From contig JBLDXI010000048.1 in the NCBI GenBank assembly GCA_047495785.1, positions 1,054,001 through 1,118,000 on the forward strand: a stretch of DNA of 64,000 nt, read 5' to 3'. Under the pieces are notes generated by a model. That model was not told the origin of the DNA. It saw only the letters and a list, made by a program, of their open reading frames with translations, and did not search any database. The position numbers were made by a program, and so were the translations under genes. The DNA is from Lepidodermella squamata (Eukaryota > Gastrotricha). Shown here one piece after another: positions 44,523-55,418 of this stretch. Position 1 is the first letter of the stretch. Each line of letters opens with the position of its first letter.

Positions 44523-46131
44523 ATGGAGGCAATTTTTGTACTTACTGCGTCAACGCTCTTGTTAGTTACATTTTTCCTGTATCTCTATCGCAAGTTCGTA
44601 GTCTATCGCTCCCTCGCTAATGAAGGGATCCCGGGCCCGGAACCGCATTGGCTCACCGGTAATTTGTCGGAATTCAAAGATAAAACAGCCCGTCATCTGG
44701 TTTTCCACAAATGGACTAAGAAATACGGCAAACTCTATGGATTCTACGAGGGCCCAACTCCAACAATCGTTACATCAGATTTGGACTTCGCAACACAGTT
44801 CTACGTCAAACAGTTCCCGAGCTTTCACGGCCATAAATTGTTCGTCCTTCAACCTGATCCTGATTCAAAATTGTACCCAATAGCGATAAATCAGTCGAGA
44901 GGCTATCGATGGAAGCGCCTGAGAACGCTGATGAACCCCATGTTTTCGGTGGCGAAAATCAAGACTTTCATGCCACTTTTCGCGAAATGTCAGGATGAAT
45001 TCATGCAGTTGATTGATTCAAAGGCTGAACAGAACAGCGAAGGGTTCGAAATTTTCGAATGCTTCCAATTGCTTACAATGGATACGATAGCTTCTGTAGC
45101 GTTTGGAATGGAGCTGAATGGCTGTAATTCGCAGCAAGGGCTGAACCATCCGTTTTTAGCTATGCTGAGAAATCGCATGGAGACAATCTCCAATTTCCCC
45201 TCTGCATTCTATCTCGGTTTGATTGTACCCCAGTTGACATACACATTTCGCTACCTGGAACTTGTTCGAGGCAAACTGTTCAATTCAGGAATGATAACGG
45301 CTACTAAACGAGTTTGGGATGCGATGAGATGCATTATCGAGAGGAGAAAATCCAACGAAAAAGATCGCAGATCCGATTTACTGCAGATGATGATTGATGT
45401 CGAGGAATCTGGGGTAGACCCGGAGATGCTGAACGGGCATAAAGGATTGACAACTGAGGAAATGGTTGGACAATCGTTCTTTCTAATGAACGCTGGTTTC
45501 GATGTAAGCTATCAGCCAATTTTTCATCAGACCCTAATTTTTCGTGTTTTAGACATCCAGCGCTATGTTAGCTATAATATGCCACATTCTAGCTAAACAC
45601 CCGGAAGCTCAGGATAAATTGATTGCTGAAATCGATGACACGTTTCAACAGAATCCTGAACCAGACTACAACACTATCTATGATATGAAATACCTAACCG
45701 CTGTTATCAATGAATCAATGAGGCTGTATCCTATTGCATCTCCTGTTGTTCATCGCCTAGCTATGGATGATGCAGTCATCAATGGAATCAATATCAAGAA
45801 GGGAACTGGAGTTATTGCTGATGTGTGGTCGATTCATCGAGATCCGGAGCAATGGGGCCCTGCTGATGTTGAAGAATTCTGTCCGGAGCGGTTTCTGCCT
45901 GACTATCCGACAACGTCGAGCCGGCACGAGGCTGCTTTCCTGCCATTTGGCTTTGGGCCTAGAATTTGTTTAGGCGTTCGATTTGCTAATCTTCTCATGA
46001 AACTCACCCTCATTAACTTACTGCGCAAGTATAGAATTGAGAAAACGGCGAATTTTAAAGAGACTATGAGCGTCAGCACTGCTTTTAGTTGGAAACCCGA
46101 TGAAGTGCATGTTAAACTTGTTAGTAGATGA
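44523..46131 (+). CDS. Cytochrome P450, CYP3-clan-like
   Basis: Exons 44523-45503 and 45553-46131 give 519 residues; the intron is 49 bp. The ATG at 44523 is preferred over 44469 because it places the membrane anchor (MEAIFVLTASTLLLV) at the N-terminus. The hinge reads IPGPEPHWLTGN. The I-helix has AGFDTSS, split by the intron, the K-helix has ESMR, then CPERF, and the haem loop is FGFGPRICLG. All catalytic motifs are intact. IPGP and AGFDT fit the CYP3/CYP13-type clan. It is expected in the ER membrane, oxidising lipophilic substrates. It stands alone inside the ankyrin/SOCS-like array and is flanked by direct repeats. Confidence 0.92.
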
Positions 46132-47017
46132 TCTTTTCTGAGATATAAATGCAATTGTATCGACCATCCTATCTTGAACAATTTCATTAATTTTCAATAG
46201 ATGAAAACGCGTACTTACGTATTGACCGCCGCCTTTTCAATACTTAATCTTGATCGCCTCAAGTTTCTGATAAAAGAGGAGAGCAGTTGGAATTGAGGTC
46301 TCTTCCGGAAATTCTGCCAGGCTAGATTTCCAACTTCGAATGATTTCGAATTATCATTTGAGGTTAAGTATAGCTCGTTCTATCTCGTGATCTCCATATG
46401 GATCGTGTTTTCCATTAAAAATTCAGATTTCGCAAGTTTTTCACCTATTATTTTTTGAATTCCAAATTATTGTTGAAATTAATAGAAAAAATAAGCAAAT
46501 TTTGTCGCAGGAAACCGATTTTGAAACTTCGAGGTTTGACGGGTTTTGAATTTCGAGCGGTAATGTGACCAGAGATATTTGTACGCGTTCGTCTGAACAA
46601 CGCCAAATTGGGTTTCAACTTCTCTGAATTTTCAATCGCCACCTGAGCATCCTATCACTCTCGGAATGTTTCTATACATTCTTTTTGGCTATTCTATAAT
46701 TACTAAAATTACTTTCAGTTCTTACACACCTTGGGCGGATTTTACGTGCCAACCGGCCATCCTCCTTCTGACAAATATTTCTAGTTCATGAATCATTGTA
46801 TTTTGTCCTTCCTTTTTGCAAAACGAGTGTTCCAATGTATTTTTTCGACTGATAAAGCCGTTGCCAAGTTCCCAGTGGAATCATTTTCTAATCAAAATCC
46901 GCGCCCTCTTTTAGCGTTAAGAGATAAGATATCTCAAGTTATCAAGGGTTTCAGGTCTGCAAGGAATGGAGTAAGCGTCCTCGCAATGAGTTCATAACAG
47001 TTTTCTTGATATTTGAT
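46132..47017. other. Intergenic before ankyrin gene 1
   Basis: It holds the right copy of the P450-flanking repeat. Just before the ankyrin ATG is a segment resembling the upstream DNA of ankyrin gene 2 (cagtggaat, atatctca, ttatca). Confidence 0.45.
46235..46395 (+). repeat. Direct repeat flanking the P450 gene, right copy
   Basis: The homologue of 44155-44300, with a short internal duplication near cgaatgatttcgaatt. It may be the promoter of a deleted second P450 copy. Confidence 0.7.
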
Positions 47018-49393
47018 ATGGAGACCTATTTGGAGGATTCAACGGGTCACCTCGTTGAGTTGGCCGCTTTTATTATAGGTGGTGGCGATCAAATAAAGCC
47101 ACAGTTCGTCAAGCCTGCCATAGCGAGACTTCAGACATCCTGGCCGCCTTATTTGAATGCCTTGCACAGTTTCATTATAGCGACTATTCCTGATGACTGG
47201 AGGCGCCAGACTCCGTTGACCCATGCCGTTTGGAGCAATAACCTGGAAGCCGTGAAACAATTGCTAGTCCAGGGAGCGCCGAGAGACTCCGCTTGGTATG
47301 CCAACCCGCAATTTTTCGAAAAGCCAGATTTGGGAAAACCTCAGCCTTTTCCGAGAAATGACACGCTTGAAGAAGTGGCAAATCAGATTCGTCTGTTCGA
47401 AGAGGAAGAAGAACGCAAATTCCTACAACGCGGGAAAGAACGCGCCATCCAGCGCGCCATTCCTAAGTATAAATCACGGTCAACAACGGATGGGTATGAG
47501 AGATATAGAAATCCTAAGTGGTATCCTGATCCAGGGAAGTATCACAAGAAAACGGTTCATTCTTCATGGACCACGCTGCGCGATGTCATAATGGAATTTG
47601 ACATCAGCTTCAGGCTACTCTACAACACCAAACTCAGCCAGTTGAGGGCTGACACTGCAGAACTACATGATAACAATCTTGCCCCTGGCTGGACCCCACT
47701 ACACATAGCGCTGTTCATGAAAAACGTTGCCATAGCCGCTGAATTGTTGATAGCTGGGGCGAATCCAGATTCTCGAGCTATTTCACCAACTGGTATGGAA
47801 TATTATCCTCTTGAAATGGCTGCTGATAACCTGGAAAATGAGGTTGCGCTGTTTCAAATTATCACCAAGCGAACTAGGGTAAAGCAGAGTGCAATGGTTG
47901 ACAGGGTTTTGATCAAAACTGTTGCTCGAGGTCAACTGGGTCACTCCAGGCTGATTTTGACCGATTTGGCGCCCAGTAACGAGGCGAAAGACAAAGCATT
48001 TTGTTCAGCTGTTGAGTTGATCAATATAGAAATGGTCGACATGTTTCTGGAGCTTAAAGTCTCGGTTACTCAAAATGTCTTCGAATTCGCTGCTAAATCT
48101 GTTCTTGAGATATGGACTAGGGACGCTGAAGCCGTAGCTAAACGATTCTTTGTAGGGCCGGAAGTAGACCGCCCAATTACGAATAATTTGGTCACTTTAC
48201 TTACCCTAACAGCTCGTCAAGCTCGTTTGAACGATTTTTCGATGAAATGGCTCGTGGAGATGCAAAGTTGCAATGTAAGGGCTCGATATCTGGACGGCAA
48301 CGGGATAACTGTCTACTCTCCTCTCGGAGAAGCGTGTGAAGCTGGAAATTTAGAGCTTTTCAAGCATCTCAACGAGATGAAAGGCGTTCCTTTAAGCGAT
48401 ATTGACATCTTCAATGGAAATTCATTAGTCCTGAAAGCTGTGAAATCCCGCGATATCGCTATGGTTGAGCATTGTGTATCATTTAACAGGAAAGACACTC
48501 TTGATTTTCTTGACCCGGTGTCCAATATGACTCCATTTCGACTTGCGATAAAAAATGGGGATGAACCCATCATCCAGCTACTCGCGAGATGTGGCGCCAA
48601 GCCCGAGTTTCAGGCTCTTCTTATTGCTGTGAGAACTAAACAATTAGAAGCCGCGGCTATTTTGATTGAGCGTTGCTCTTCTTTGGCCTTGGAAGCTAAT
48701 CCGGAAACAGGACAGACTGCGTTGATGGAAGCGGCTCATCAGCGATGGCTGGACGGGGGTAAAATCATATTGGCGAGCGGAGCTAATCCAAATGCTTTGA
48801 ATAAATTCGGTGAAACAGCCCTTTTGATCGGTCTCAAGGTTGGCTCACCCGAGGAGTTGATCCGCTTGTTGATTCTTGCTACTGATGTTGACAAACATTT
48901 TCAAAGCTCATCCGGGGAGTCGATTTTGACGCATGCTGTTCGAAGCAACTATGACCCATCAATCATTTCGGCATTATTGAGCAGAAACACGCCCATAGAC
49001 CAGTTGAACGAATTTGGAGGTTCGGCGTTAATAGAAGCTGCTAAACTAGGTCGCATCGAGCATGGTAGGATTCTGCTCAAATCTGGAATCAACATGGAAA
49101 TCGTAGCTAATGCGAATTCTTACATCCGGTCTAAACGGAAGAACAAGGTCCGCCAACGACAGCCAAATGCCCTCATGGTTGCTGCTTTTTATGGCCAGGC
49201 TGAATTTGCGCGTTTGTTGCTCGATCATTGGAAGGAGACAAAACCGAGTCTGCGAATCTCAGGGCTGGGTAAGGCTATCAAATTAGTCGAAAGACGACTG
49301 GGCCGATCGCAGTTTAATTCAGCCTTCACTTTTATCGAGAAAGACCCTACCCTTGTTGTACTGAAGAGCGAGAAGCGGTGCACCCTGATGTAG
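47018..49393 (+). CDS. Ankyrin-repeat protein 1 with C-terminal CaaX box
   Basis: An intronless gene of 791 residues. An N-terminal block (ETYLEDSTGHLVELA) precedes a first ankyrin repeat (RQTPLTHAVWSNN...LLVQGAPRD). Then comes a charged linker rich in Glu/Arg with a WYPDPGKYHKK motif. About ten further repeats run from GWTPLHIALF to PNALMVAAFYGQ, many with the G.TAL..A....LLL.GAN pattern. The last residues are RCTLM, a CaaX box whose terminal Met favours farnesyltransferase. Prenylation would tether the protein to membranes. No SOCS box, kinase or channel domain is present. It belongs to a three-gene set with 50905 and 55966. It lacks the insert before PIDQLNEF found in the other two. Confidence 0.85.
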   Translation: METYLEDSTGHLVELAAFIIGGGDQIKPQFVKPAIARLQTSWPPYLNALHSFIIATIPDDWRRQTPLTHAVWSNNLEAVKQLLVQGAPRDSAWYANPQFFEKPDLGKPQPFPRNDTLEEVANQIRLFEEEEERKFLQRGKERAIQRAIPKYKSRSTTDGYERYRNPKWYPDPGKYHKKTVHSSWTTLRDVIMEFDISFRLLYNTKLSQLRADTAELHDNNLAPGWTPLHIALFMKNVAIAAELLIAGANPDSRAISPTGMEYYPLEMAADNLENEVALFQIITKRTRVKQSAMVDRVLIKTVARGQLGHSRLILTDLAPSNEAKDKAFCSAVELINIEMVDMFLELKVSVTQNVFEFAAKSVLEIWTRDAEAVAKRFFVGPEVDRPITNNLVTLLTLTARQARLNDFSMKWLVEMQSCNVRARYLDGNGITVYSPLGEACEAGNLELFKHLNEMKGVPLSDIDIFNGNSLVLKAVKSRDIAMVEHCVSFNRKDTLDFLDPVSNMTPFRLAIKNGDEPIIQLLARCGAKPEFQALLIAVRTKQLEAAAILIERCSSLALEANPETGQTALMEAAHQRWLDGGKIILASGANPNALNKFGETALLIGLKVGSPEELIRLLILATDVDKHFQSSSGESILTHAVRSNYDPSIISALLSRNTPIDQLNEFGGSALIEAAKLGRIEHGRILLKSGINMEIVANANSYIRSKRKNKVRQRQPNALMVAAFYGQAEFARLLLDHWKETKPSLRISGLGKAIKLVERRLGRSQFNSAFTFIEKDPTLVVLKSEKRCTLM

Positions 49394-49649
49394 ACTGTCG
49401 ATTTCATTTTTTGGTTGGTTTTTACTGCAGTAAAATACCATTTTGAAATCCTACACCATACTGTGCTTGAATTTCGTGTCATGGGGTATTTTTATTCGAT
49501 GATTTTAAACGCTGCAGGGAAATGTTTCATTTTTTCCTTTTTCGCGATGAGTGATGGCAGGACATGCCTTTCCATTCCCGGCGTATTTGTGAAAAACCCA
49601 TTCGTTTTGTCCTTGCATTATCGGATTCTTGTAATTGAGGCGGTCTTTT
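49394..49649. other. 3' flank of ankyrin gene 1
   Basis: No gene is seen before the SOCS-like relic starts. Confidence 0.4.
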
Positions 49650-49856
49650 AGAAATCGTGACGGATTTGCCTGTAACCTGTAACATCGACTTCGGAAACTC
49701 TTACGGAATTTCTTCAATTTTTTAAATTTGTTTCACCCTACTTCGACACTATTGCCCATTGTCAATCTCGCGTTGCCGATCATTCGCAGTTGATAATTGA
49801 TAATGTGTGAAATTCCTGTTAGATTTTTTCCGCTCAGCTAACCCTAAAGTTTGAAG
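49650..49856 (+). pseudogene. Decayed SOCS-box-like gene relic (member A type)
   Basis: Separate pieces match member A in order. aaatcgtgacggatttgcctg resembles its N-terminal Cys region, tttcaccctacttcgacactatt its middle, and gttgccgatcattcgcagt to ttttccgctcagct its SOCS-box start. Large deletions and frame breaks show it is dead. Confidence 0.65.
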
Positions 49857-49876
49857 ACACACATCTCGTGAGAGTG

Positions 49877-50225
49877 CAAGTGTAGCATTGTCCCAATCGA
49901 TGCTTCTGTATCTGTTTACGCGAACTTTGTAGTCAGGGGCCAGATCGGCGAGTTCTGGGCTGATCAAAGTGTCGATATGAGCTATGATTGTGTCAACATA
50001 GAAATCGTGGTTCTGACAGAGGGCAAGACCGCTCGCAAAACGTGCAATCATCACTCATTTCAATTGTTAACAGCCTATCACAAAGGAAAAGACAATAATA
50101 GATATATAGCCCAATCTTTCCATTCATGGAGATGGTAATCATTAGGTAAATTTTGGGTGTGCAAAGTGCGCACCCTTAATTTAGGGTTCCAACACTAAAT
50201 TTGAGACTCCAGCGCTAGATTTTCC
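49877..50225 (-). pseudogene. Inverted copy of the 5' end of SOCS-like gene B
   Basis: 349 bp that are almost the exact reverse complement of 53997-54345, which covers the promoter and first 60 codons of member B. Two 1 bp indels are seen; the one in the coding part (near the FYVD residues) shifts the frame. It is truncated after the Asp-Asn-Ala-Thr codons. Confidence 0.9.
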
Positions 50226-50904
50226 CAATTCTTTTCATCATCTGGTCGCTAGTGGTGATATACGCCACTTTGTCCCTATCGCTCATACCTTGTTGATATG
50301 CAGAACGGATTTATTTTATTGTTTTTCGCCAGGGGTTGAAAATTGAAATAAATTGGATTTGAAATAAACTGCGAAATTTTCAATTTGATTTGTTGTTTTC
50401 TGTCTTACTTTGCAAACTTAATCGCTCGATTGATAGTAAGTCACACGCAATCGTTTGCTACGCTACATATCGAAGAGAAACGAAAAGCGTTTTATTCTGT
50501 CCTTTCATCGATATTAAAGGATCTTCCGTTACATCTTCAGCATTCGTTTTTAATGTTTGATGTAGTATTTTACATATTAGAATTAATTTGGTTTCATCTG
50601 CTCGCGCATCGTGTTTCAGTTCTTATTACAAAACCATCAAAATACTGATAAAACCTTCGTACCTGTCAGTGTTTGTTTAAGAAGTTTTCAGTGGAATTAC
50701 TTCAACTAATCAAATTTTGCGCCTAATTATTGCAGAGATAAAATTATTTCTCGAGAAATGTAGTTAGACATGTTCTATTTTTAAGTGTAGTCGGCGCTTG
50801 GAGATACAATATCTCAGCTTATCAGGCGCGGCATTTTTTCAAGGGAGGGATTACAAGGCGTCTCCCCAGTTCTCACCAGAGCAACAGTTGGCGGTTTCTT
50901 TGAT
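50226..50904. other. Intergenic before ankyrin gene 2
   Basis: The last 250 bp resemble the upstream region of ankyrin gene 1, including an atatctcagcttatca block with a GATA-type site. No gene is seen. Confidence 0.4.
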
Positions 50905-53361
50905 ATGGACATATATTTAGAAAATTCAACTGGCCACATTATTGAGTTGGCTGCTTTGATAGCTGGTGGCGATCAAATAAAGCCTCATTTCGCCAAGCCT
51001 GCTATAGCGCGAATCCAGACGTCATGGCCGCCGTACTTGGCTGCCTTGCAACACTTTATATTAGCAAATATTCCTGACGACTGGCGGCGTCAGACTCCGT
51101 TGACCCATGCCGTTTGGAGCAATAACCTGGAAGCCGTGAAACAATTGCTAGTCCAGGGAGCACCGAGAGACTCCACATGGTATGCCAACCCGCAGTTTTT
51201 TGAAAGGCAGAATTTAGGAAAACCTCAGGCTTTCCCGAAAAACGAAACGCTTGAAGAAGTGATGCATCAGATTCGTCTGTTCGAAGAGGAGGAAGAACGC
51301 AAATTCCGGCAACGCGAGAGAGAGCGGGCAATCCAGCGCAGCATTCCGAGGTATATCACAGAAACACGCCGCGAGTACGTTCCGTATTCGGCAACTGCTG
51401 GCGGATGGGTAACGAAGACAGTGCAAGTTGTGAATCCTAGGTGGTATCCGGATCCGGGCAAATACCACAAGAAAACTGTGCATTCTTCATGGACACGGCT
51501 GCGTGATTATATAACGCAGTTTGACAGCAACTTCAGGCGAGTTTACAACGCTAAACTCGACCAGTTGAGGGCTTACATTGCAGAGCTACACGATAACAAC
51601 CTGGCCCCTGGCTGGACCGCTTTACACATATCGTTGTTCCTGAAAAACGCTGCCATAACCGCTGAATTGTTGATAGCTGGGGCGAATCCAGATTTTCGCG
51701 CTGTTTCACCCGCTGGGAAAGAGTATTACCCTCTTGAAATGGCGGCTAGCAACTTGGGAAATGACGTTGCGCTTTTCGAGCTGATCACAAAGCGATCAAA
51801 GATCAAGCAAAGTTCCATCGTCGATAAGGTTTTGAACGAAACTGTTGGTCGCGGTCAACTGGGCCACTCGAGGCTGATTCTGGCTGATTTGGCACCTAGT
51901 AACATAGCTAAAGACAAAGCATTCTGTTTAGCTGTTGAGTTGATCAACGTAGCAATGGTCGACATGTTTCTGGAGCAAAAAGTCACTGTTACTCAAAATG
52001 TTTTCGAATTTGCTGCGAAATCTATTCTTGAAAAGTCGAATAAGGACGCTGAAGCTGTAGCCAAACGATTCTTTGTGGGACCGGCCGTAGATCGGCCAGT
52101 TACGAGTAATTTCGTCACTCTGCTAACACTGACAGCTCACCAAACTCGTCTGAACGATTTTTCCATCAAATGGCTCGTCGAGGAGCAAACTTGTAATGTC
52201 AGAGTTAGAACACTGGATCCGAATAAGGTAACTATCTACTGTCCTCTCGGAGAAGCATGTGAGGCTGGAAATGTAGAGCTTTTCAAGTATCTGAACGAGA
52301 ATAAAGGCGTTCCCGTAACCGATGTTGATATTTTTGATGGCAATTCGTTGGTTCTAAAATCAGTCAAATCACGTCAAATCGCTATGGTTGAGCATTGCGT
52401 ATCGTTCAAAATAACCAACGCCCTTGATTTTTTAGACCAGCTAACAAATATGACTCCGCTGCGATTAGCGATTAAAAACGGGGATAAAGCAATTTTCCAA
52501 CTGCTCTCGCGGTGTGGTGCTAAGCCCGAGATTCAGGCTCTTCTAATTTCTGTGAGGACTAAGCAATTGGATGCCGCTGCTCTTTTGCTTGAACCATGCC
52601 CTTCTTTAGCTGTTGAGGCGGACCCAGAAACAGGACAAACAGCATTGATGGAGGCAGCTAATCAGCGATGGCTGGAAGGTGGCAAAATGATATTAGCAAT
52701 CGGAGCTAATCCAAATGCTCTGAATAGATTCGGTGAAACCGCCCTTTTGATCGGTCTTAGAGTTGGTTCTCCCGAGGAGTTGATCCGCTTGTTGATTCGT
52801 TCTACTGATGTTAAGAATTTGTTTCGAAGCGAGTCGGGCGAGTCGATTTTAACGTATGCTGTTCGCAGTAATTACGATCCGTCAATTATTTCGGCCTTGT
52901 TAGTCGGAAACTCGCAACCGGTGTTTGATGGCACGTTTTCAATTTCGTCAAACGGAACTCCTATTGACCAGTTAAATGAATTCGGAGGTTCGGCGTTGAT
53001 AGAAGCTGCTAAACTAGGTCGCATCGAGCATGGTCGGCTTCTGCTCAAATCTGGAATCAACATGGAAATTGCAGCTAATGCAAATACTTACATCCCATCT
53101 GATCCGAAAAGCAAGGTCTCCCAAAGACAGCCGAATGCGCTCATGGTTGCTGGTTATTACGGTCAGGCTGAAATTGCGCGGATGCTCCTTGATCATTGGA
53201 AGGAAACTATGCCAAAACAGCGAATTGTTGGGCTCAGGAAAGCAATTAAAGTATCCGAAAGACGACTGGGCCGATCGCTGTTCAATTCAGCCTTCACCTT
53301 TATCGAGAAAGACCCAACTCTTGTTGTACTGAAGAGCGAGACACGCTGCTCTTTGATGTAG
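50905..53361 (+). CDS. Ankyrin-repeat protein 2 with C-terminal CaaX box
   Basis: An intronless gene of 818 residues and the closest relative of ankyrin 1, with the same block order. It has the N-terminal DIYLENSTGH block, first repeat, Glu/Arg-rich linker (with an extra RREYVPYSATAGG insert), WYPDPGKYHKK, then about ten ankyrin repeats. It ends RCSLM, again a CaaX box with terminal Met. The insert NSQPVFDGTFSISSNG stands before PIDQLNEF. A 71 bp tract (51091-51161) is identical to ankyrin 1, synonymous sites included, which suggests gene conversion. The gene is enclosed by a 349 bp inverted duplication (49877-50225 and 53997-54345), so the segment could flip by recombination. The role is unknown; a membrane-tethered scaffold is a fair guess. 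Confidence 0.85.
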   Translation: MDIYLENSTGHIIELAALIAGGDQIKPHFAKPAIARIQTSWPPYLAALQHFILANIPDDWRRQTPLTHAVWSNNLEAVKQLLVQGAPRDSTWYANPQFFERQNLGKPQAFPKNETLEEVMHQIRLFEEEEERKFRQRERERAIQRSIPRYITETRREYVPYSATAGGWVTKTVQVVNPRWYPDPGKYHKKTVHSSWTRLRDYITQFDSNFRRVYNAKLDQLRAYIAELHDNNLAPGWTALHISLFLKNAAITAELLIAGANPDFRAVSPAGKEYYPLEMAASNLGNDVALFELITKRSKIKQSSIVDKVLNETVGRGQLGHSRLILADLAPSNIAKDKAFCLAVELINVAMVDMFLEQKVTVTQNVFEFAAKSILEKSNKDAEAVAKRFFVGPAVDRPVTSNFVTLLTLTAHQTRLNDFSIKWLVEEQTCNVRVRTLDPNKVTIYCPLGEACEAGNVELFKYLNENKGVPVTDVDIFDGNSLVLKSVKSRQIAMVEHCVSFKITNALDFLDQLTNMTPLRLAIKNGDKAIFQLLSRCGAKPEIQALLISVRTKQLDAAALLLEPCPSLAVEADPETGQTALMEAANQRWLEGGKMILAIGANPNALNRFGETALLIGLRVGSPEELIRLLIRSTDVKNLFRSESGESILTYAVRSNYDPSIISALLVGNSQPVFDGTFSISSNGTPIDQLNEFGGSALIEAAKLGRIEHGRLLLKSGINMEIAANANTYIPSDPKSKVSQRQPNALMVAGYYGQAEIARMLLDHWKETMPKQRIVGLRKAIKVSERRLGRSLFNSAFTFIEKDPTLVVLKSETRCSLM

Positions 53362-53996
53362 ATTGTCGATTCATGCCTAATTACCTGATTCAATGATACG
53401 AGAGTAAACAGATGAAACAATTTTTCAAAGATTTGTTATTGTCATGTACTTAACCGCAATTTAATTCAGATGATAATTTTGTCTAAGACTTTCGGTGTTG
53501 TTCTGAAGGGAAAGCTAGGTGAAACCTTCTGCAATCTTTTCCCGAAATTTCAACTGCGAAAGTTGAATTATAAGATGATAAAACAAGAGTAAAATGAAAA
53601 ATTTTCTTGTCCAAATATTCGCATCACTAAAAATGCGGTTCCAGCACTCAATTTAAGCGTCCTGGCACTAAATGTTTCATGTTCTTTGAGATTTCGGCGT
53701 TTTCGTATTTTGATCGATACTGATGCCCTCCCTGAACCCTGAACTTTTAGCTACATGTTACGTAGACAAATTATCGATGTTGGATGTTGGGTTCCACGAC
53801 GGCTGATATCGGAAAAATCTTTTATTTGTAAAATCGATACTTTGAATCGATATCGGCTCTGCAGGCTGAAGTGTTACTCGTAAACTGATAGATCATAGCT
53901 GAAAAAATAAGCCTAATATGAAGATCTATTGGTTAGGCATTATAACAAAATAATTGAGATTCCAGAGAAGACATGAAACTGGAAAAGCACATTCGT
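53362..53996. other. Intergenic after ankyrin gene 2
   Basis: AT-rich, no gene seen; it runs into the right copy of the inverted duplication. Confidence 0.4.
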
Positions 53997-54345
53997 GGAA
54001 AATCTAGCGCTGGAGTCTCAAATTTAGTGTTGGAACCCTAAATTAAGGGTGCGCACTTTGCACACCCAAAATTTACCTAATGATTACCATCTCCATGAAT
54101 GGAAAGATTGGGCTATATTATCTATTATTGTCTTTTCCTTTGTGATAGGCTGTTAACAATTGAAATGAGTGATGATTGCACGTTTTGCGAGCGGTCTTGC
54201 CCTCTGTCAGAACCCGATTTCTATGTTGACACAATCATAGCTCATATCGACACTTTGATCAGCCCAGAACTCGCCGATCTGGCCCCTGACTACAAAGTTC
54301 GCGTAAACAGATACAGAAGCATCGATTGGGACAATGCTACACTTG
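53997..54345 (+). repeat. Right copy of the 349 bp inverted duplication
   Basis: It includes about 170 bp upstream of, and the first 60 codons of, SOCS-like gene B. The partner is 49877-50225. Because this copy keeps the open frame, it is probably the source. Confidence 0.9.
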
Positions 54346-55418
54346 TTTTCAAGTCAGTCCTACCATTCAGCGGAAGTTACAGATGCGTTGCGATCTATTT
54401 ACCCAAACTCGACATTTTCGACGATTCTCCTTGCGCTCCTGATCCCGTTGACAAGATTCAAGAGGACATTTGGTTAATTTTGCGCCGCAGAGTTGAGAAA
54501 GCTACCAAATTCGACCCGATTGTTATGTTCATGTGCTGCCTTGCTTTTGAAGAAAAATGCTTCAGAGGCCTTCGATTTATTCTGAGAAAAATTGGCTCAA
54601 CCTTTCCGAAATGTTTTCTAACCTATTTTTGCCACGATGTCGTAGCGGCACGTTATGACGATGAACCCTTCAAAACCTACAAATGCTTCCTTGCCCTTGG
54701 AGTTTCGATCAAGAAGCCATTGCCAATGTCCGATGGCGGCAAGCTTCATTTGATGACTCGCTTGATAAGAAAACTTGATTATAAGCCTGTCGTTGAGCAC
54801 GCTATGATTATAGTCGATGTGGCGTATCAAATGAGAACGTTGCCACTTTGCCGCTTGATTTTGGAGCAGAAGGAGATCATTTTTCGAGTTTTACGCAACA
54901 TCACAGAGTTATCGACCTATCACGCGGCTCGTTTTATCGACGCTGCTGAGCTTCATCTTCATGATTTTCTCCTATTTACGGCTATTCAGCGCTGCCATCT
55001 GAGCAACACTTGCGTTTTCATTGCTGTTATGCTACTCCGAGCTGGTTGCCGCTTGGAAAATGAGTTGTTTTCTTTCGTGCCTCGCAACAAATCGTGGTTC
55101 AGTCAGTTGATTCTTGAAAGTTATGACAGGCGCCCATTTTTCGATTTGAGCAGCTTTGAGCAACCTTTACGTGAATTTTTCCCGTTGAGCTTGAAGTGCC
55201 AAGCCAGAAAATCGATTCTGTCCGTGCTGCCTTATGGGCTTGAAACTCGTCGAGAAGCGATCGGAATGCTCGACTTGGAATCTGAGCTGAGAAATTACTT
55301 GAATTTCGACGATTTAGCGGATCGGATTATCGAGTTTAATTTTCCTGGAGATAAAACCGATCATTCGTACTGTGAATGGAACCGATCAATGCTCTTCGAT
55401 TTGGTATTCGAAGACTGA
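54165..55418 (+). CDS. SOCS-box-like protein, family member B
   Basis: An intronless gene; 417 residues from the ATG at 54165, chosen because members C and D also start a few residues before the Cys cluster. An in-frame ATG at 54099 would add 22 residues. The N-terminus has CTFCERSC. The middle carries the family motif FPKCFL, then TYKCFLALG, and a helix pair CVFIAVMLLRAGCRL that looks like a degenerate ankyrin repeat. From residue 340 the sequence PLSLKCQARKSI...LESELRNYLNFDDL matches a SOCS box, but the conserved BC-box Cys is Ala. Elongin C binding may therefore be lost or changed. Confidence 0.6.
   Translation: MSDDCTFCERSCPLSEPDFYVDTIIAHIDTLISPELADLAPDYKVRVNRYRSIDWDNATLVFKSVLPFSGSYRCVAIYLPKLDIFDDSPCAPDPVDKIQEDIWLILRRRVEKATKFDPIVMFMCCLAFEEKCFRGLRFILRKIGSTFPKCFLTYFCHDVVAARYDDEPFKTYKCFLALGVSIKKPLPMSDGGKLHLMTRLIRKLDYKPVVEHAMIIVDVAYQMRTLPLCRLILEQKEIIFRVLRNITELSTYHAARFIDAAELHLHDFLLFTAIQRCHLSNTCVFIAVMLLRAGCRLENELFSFVPRNKSWFSQLILESYDRRPFFDLSSFEQPLREFFPLSLKCQARKSILSVLPYGLETRREAIGMLDLESELRNYLNFDDLADRIIEFNFPGDKTDHSYCEWNRSMLFDLVFED

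Noticed and set aside
54099-54164. Upstream in-frame ATG for SOCS-like gene B
   Set aside because: Family members C and D begin just before the Cys cluster, so 54165 fits better. The longer start remains possible.
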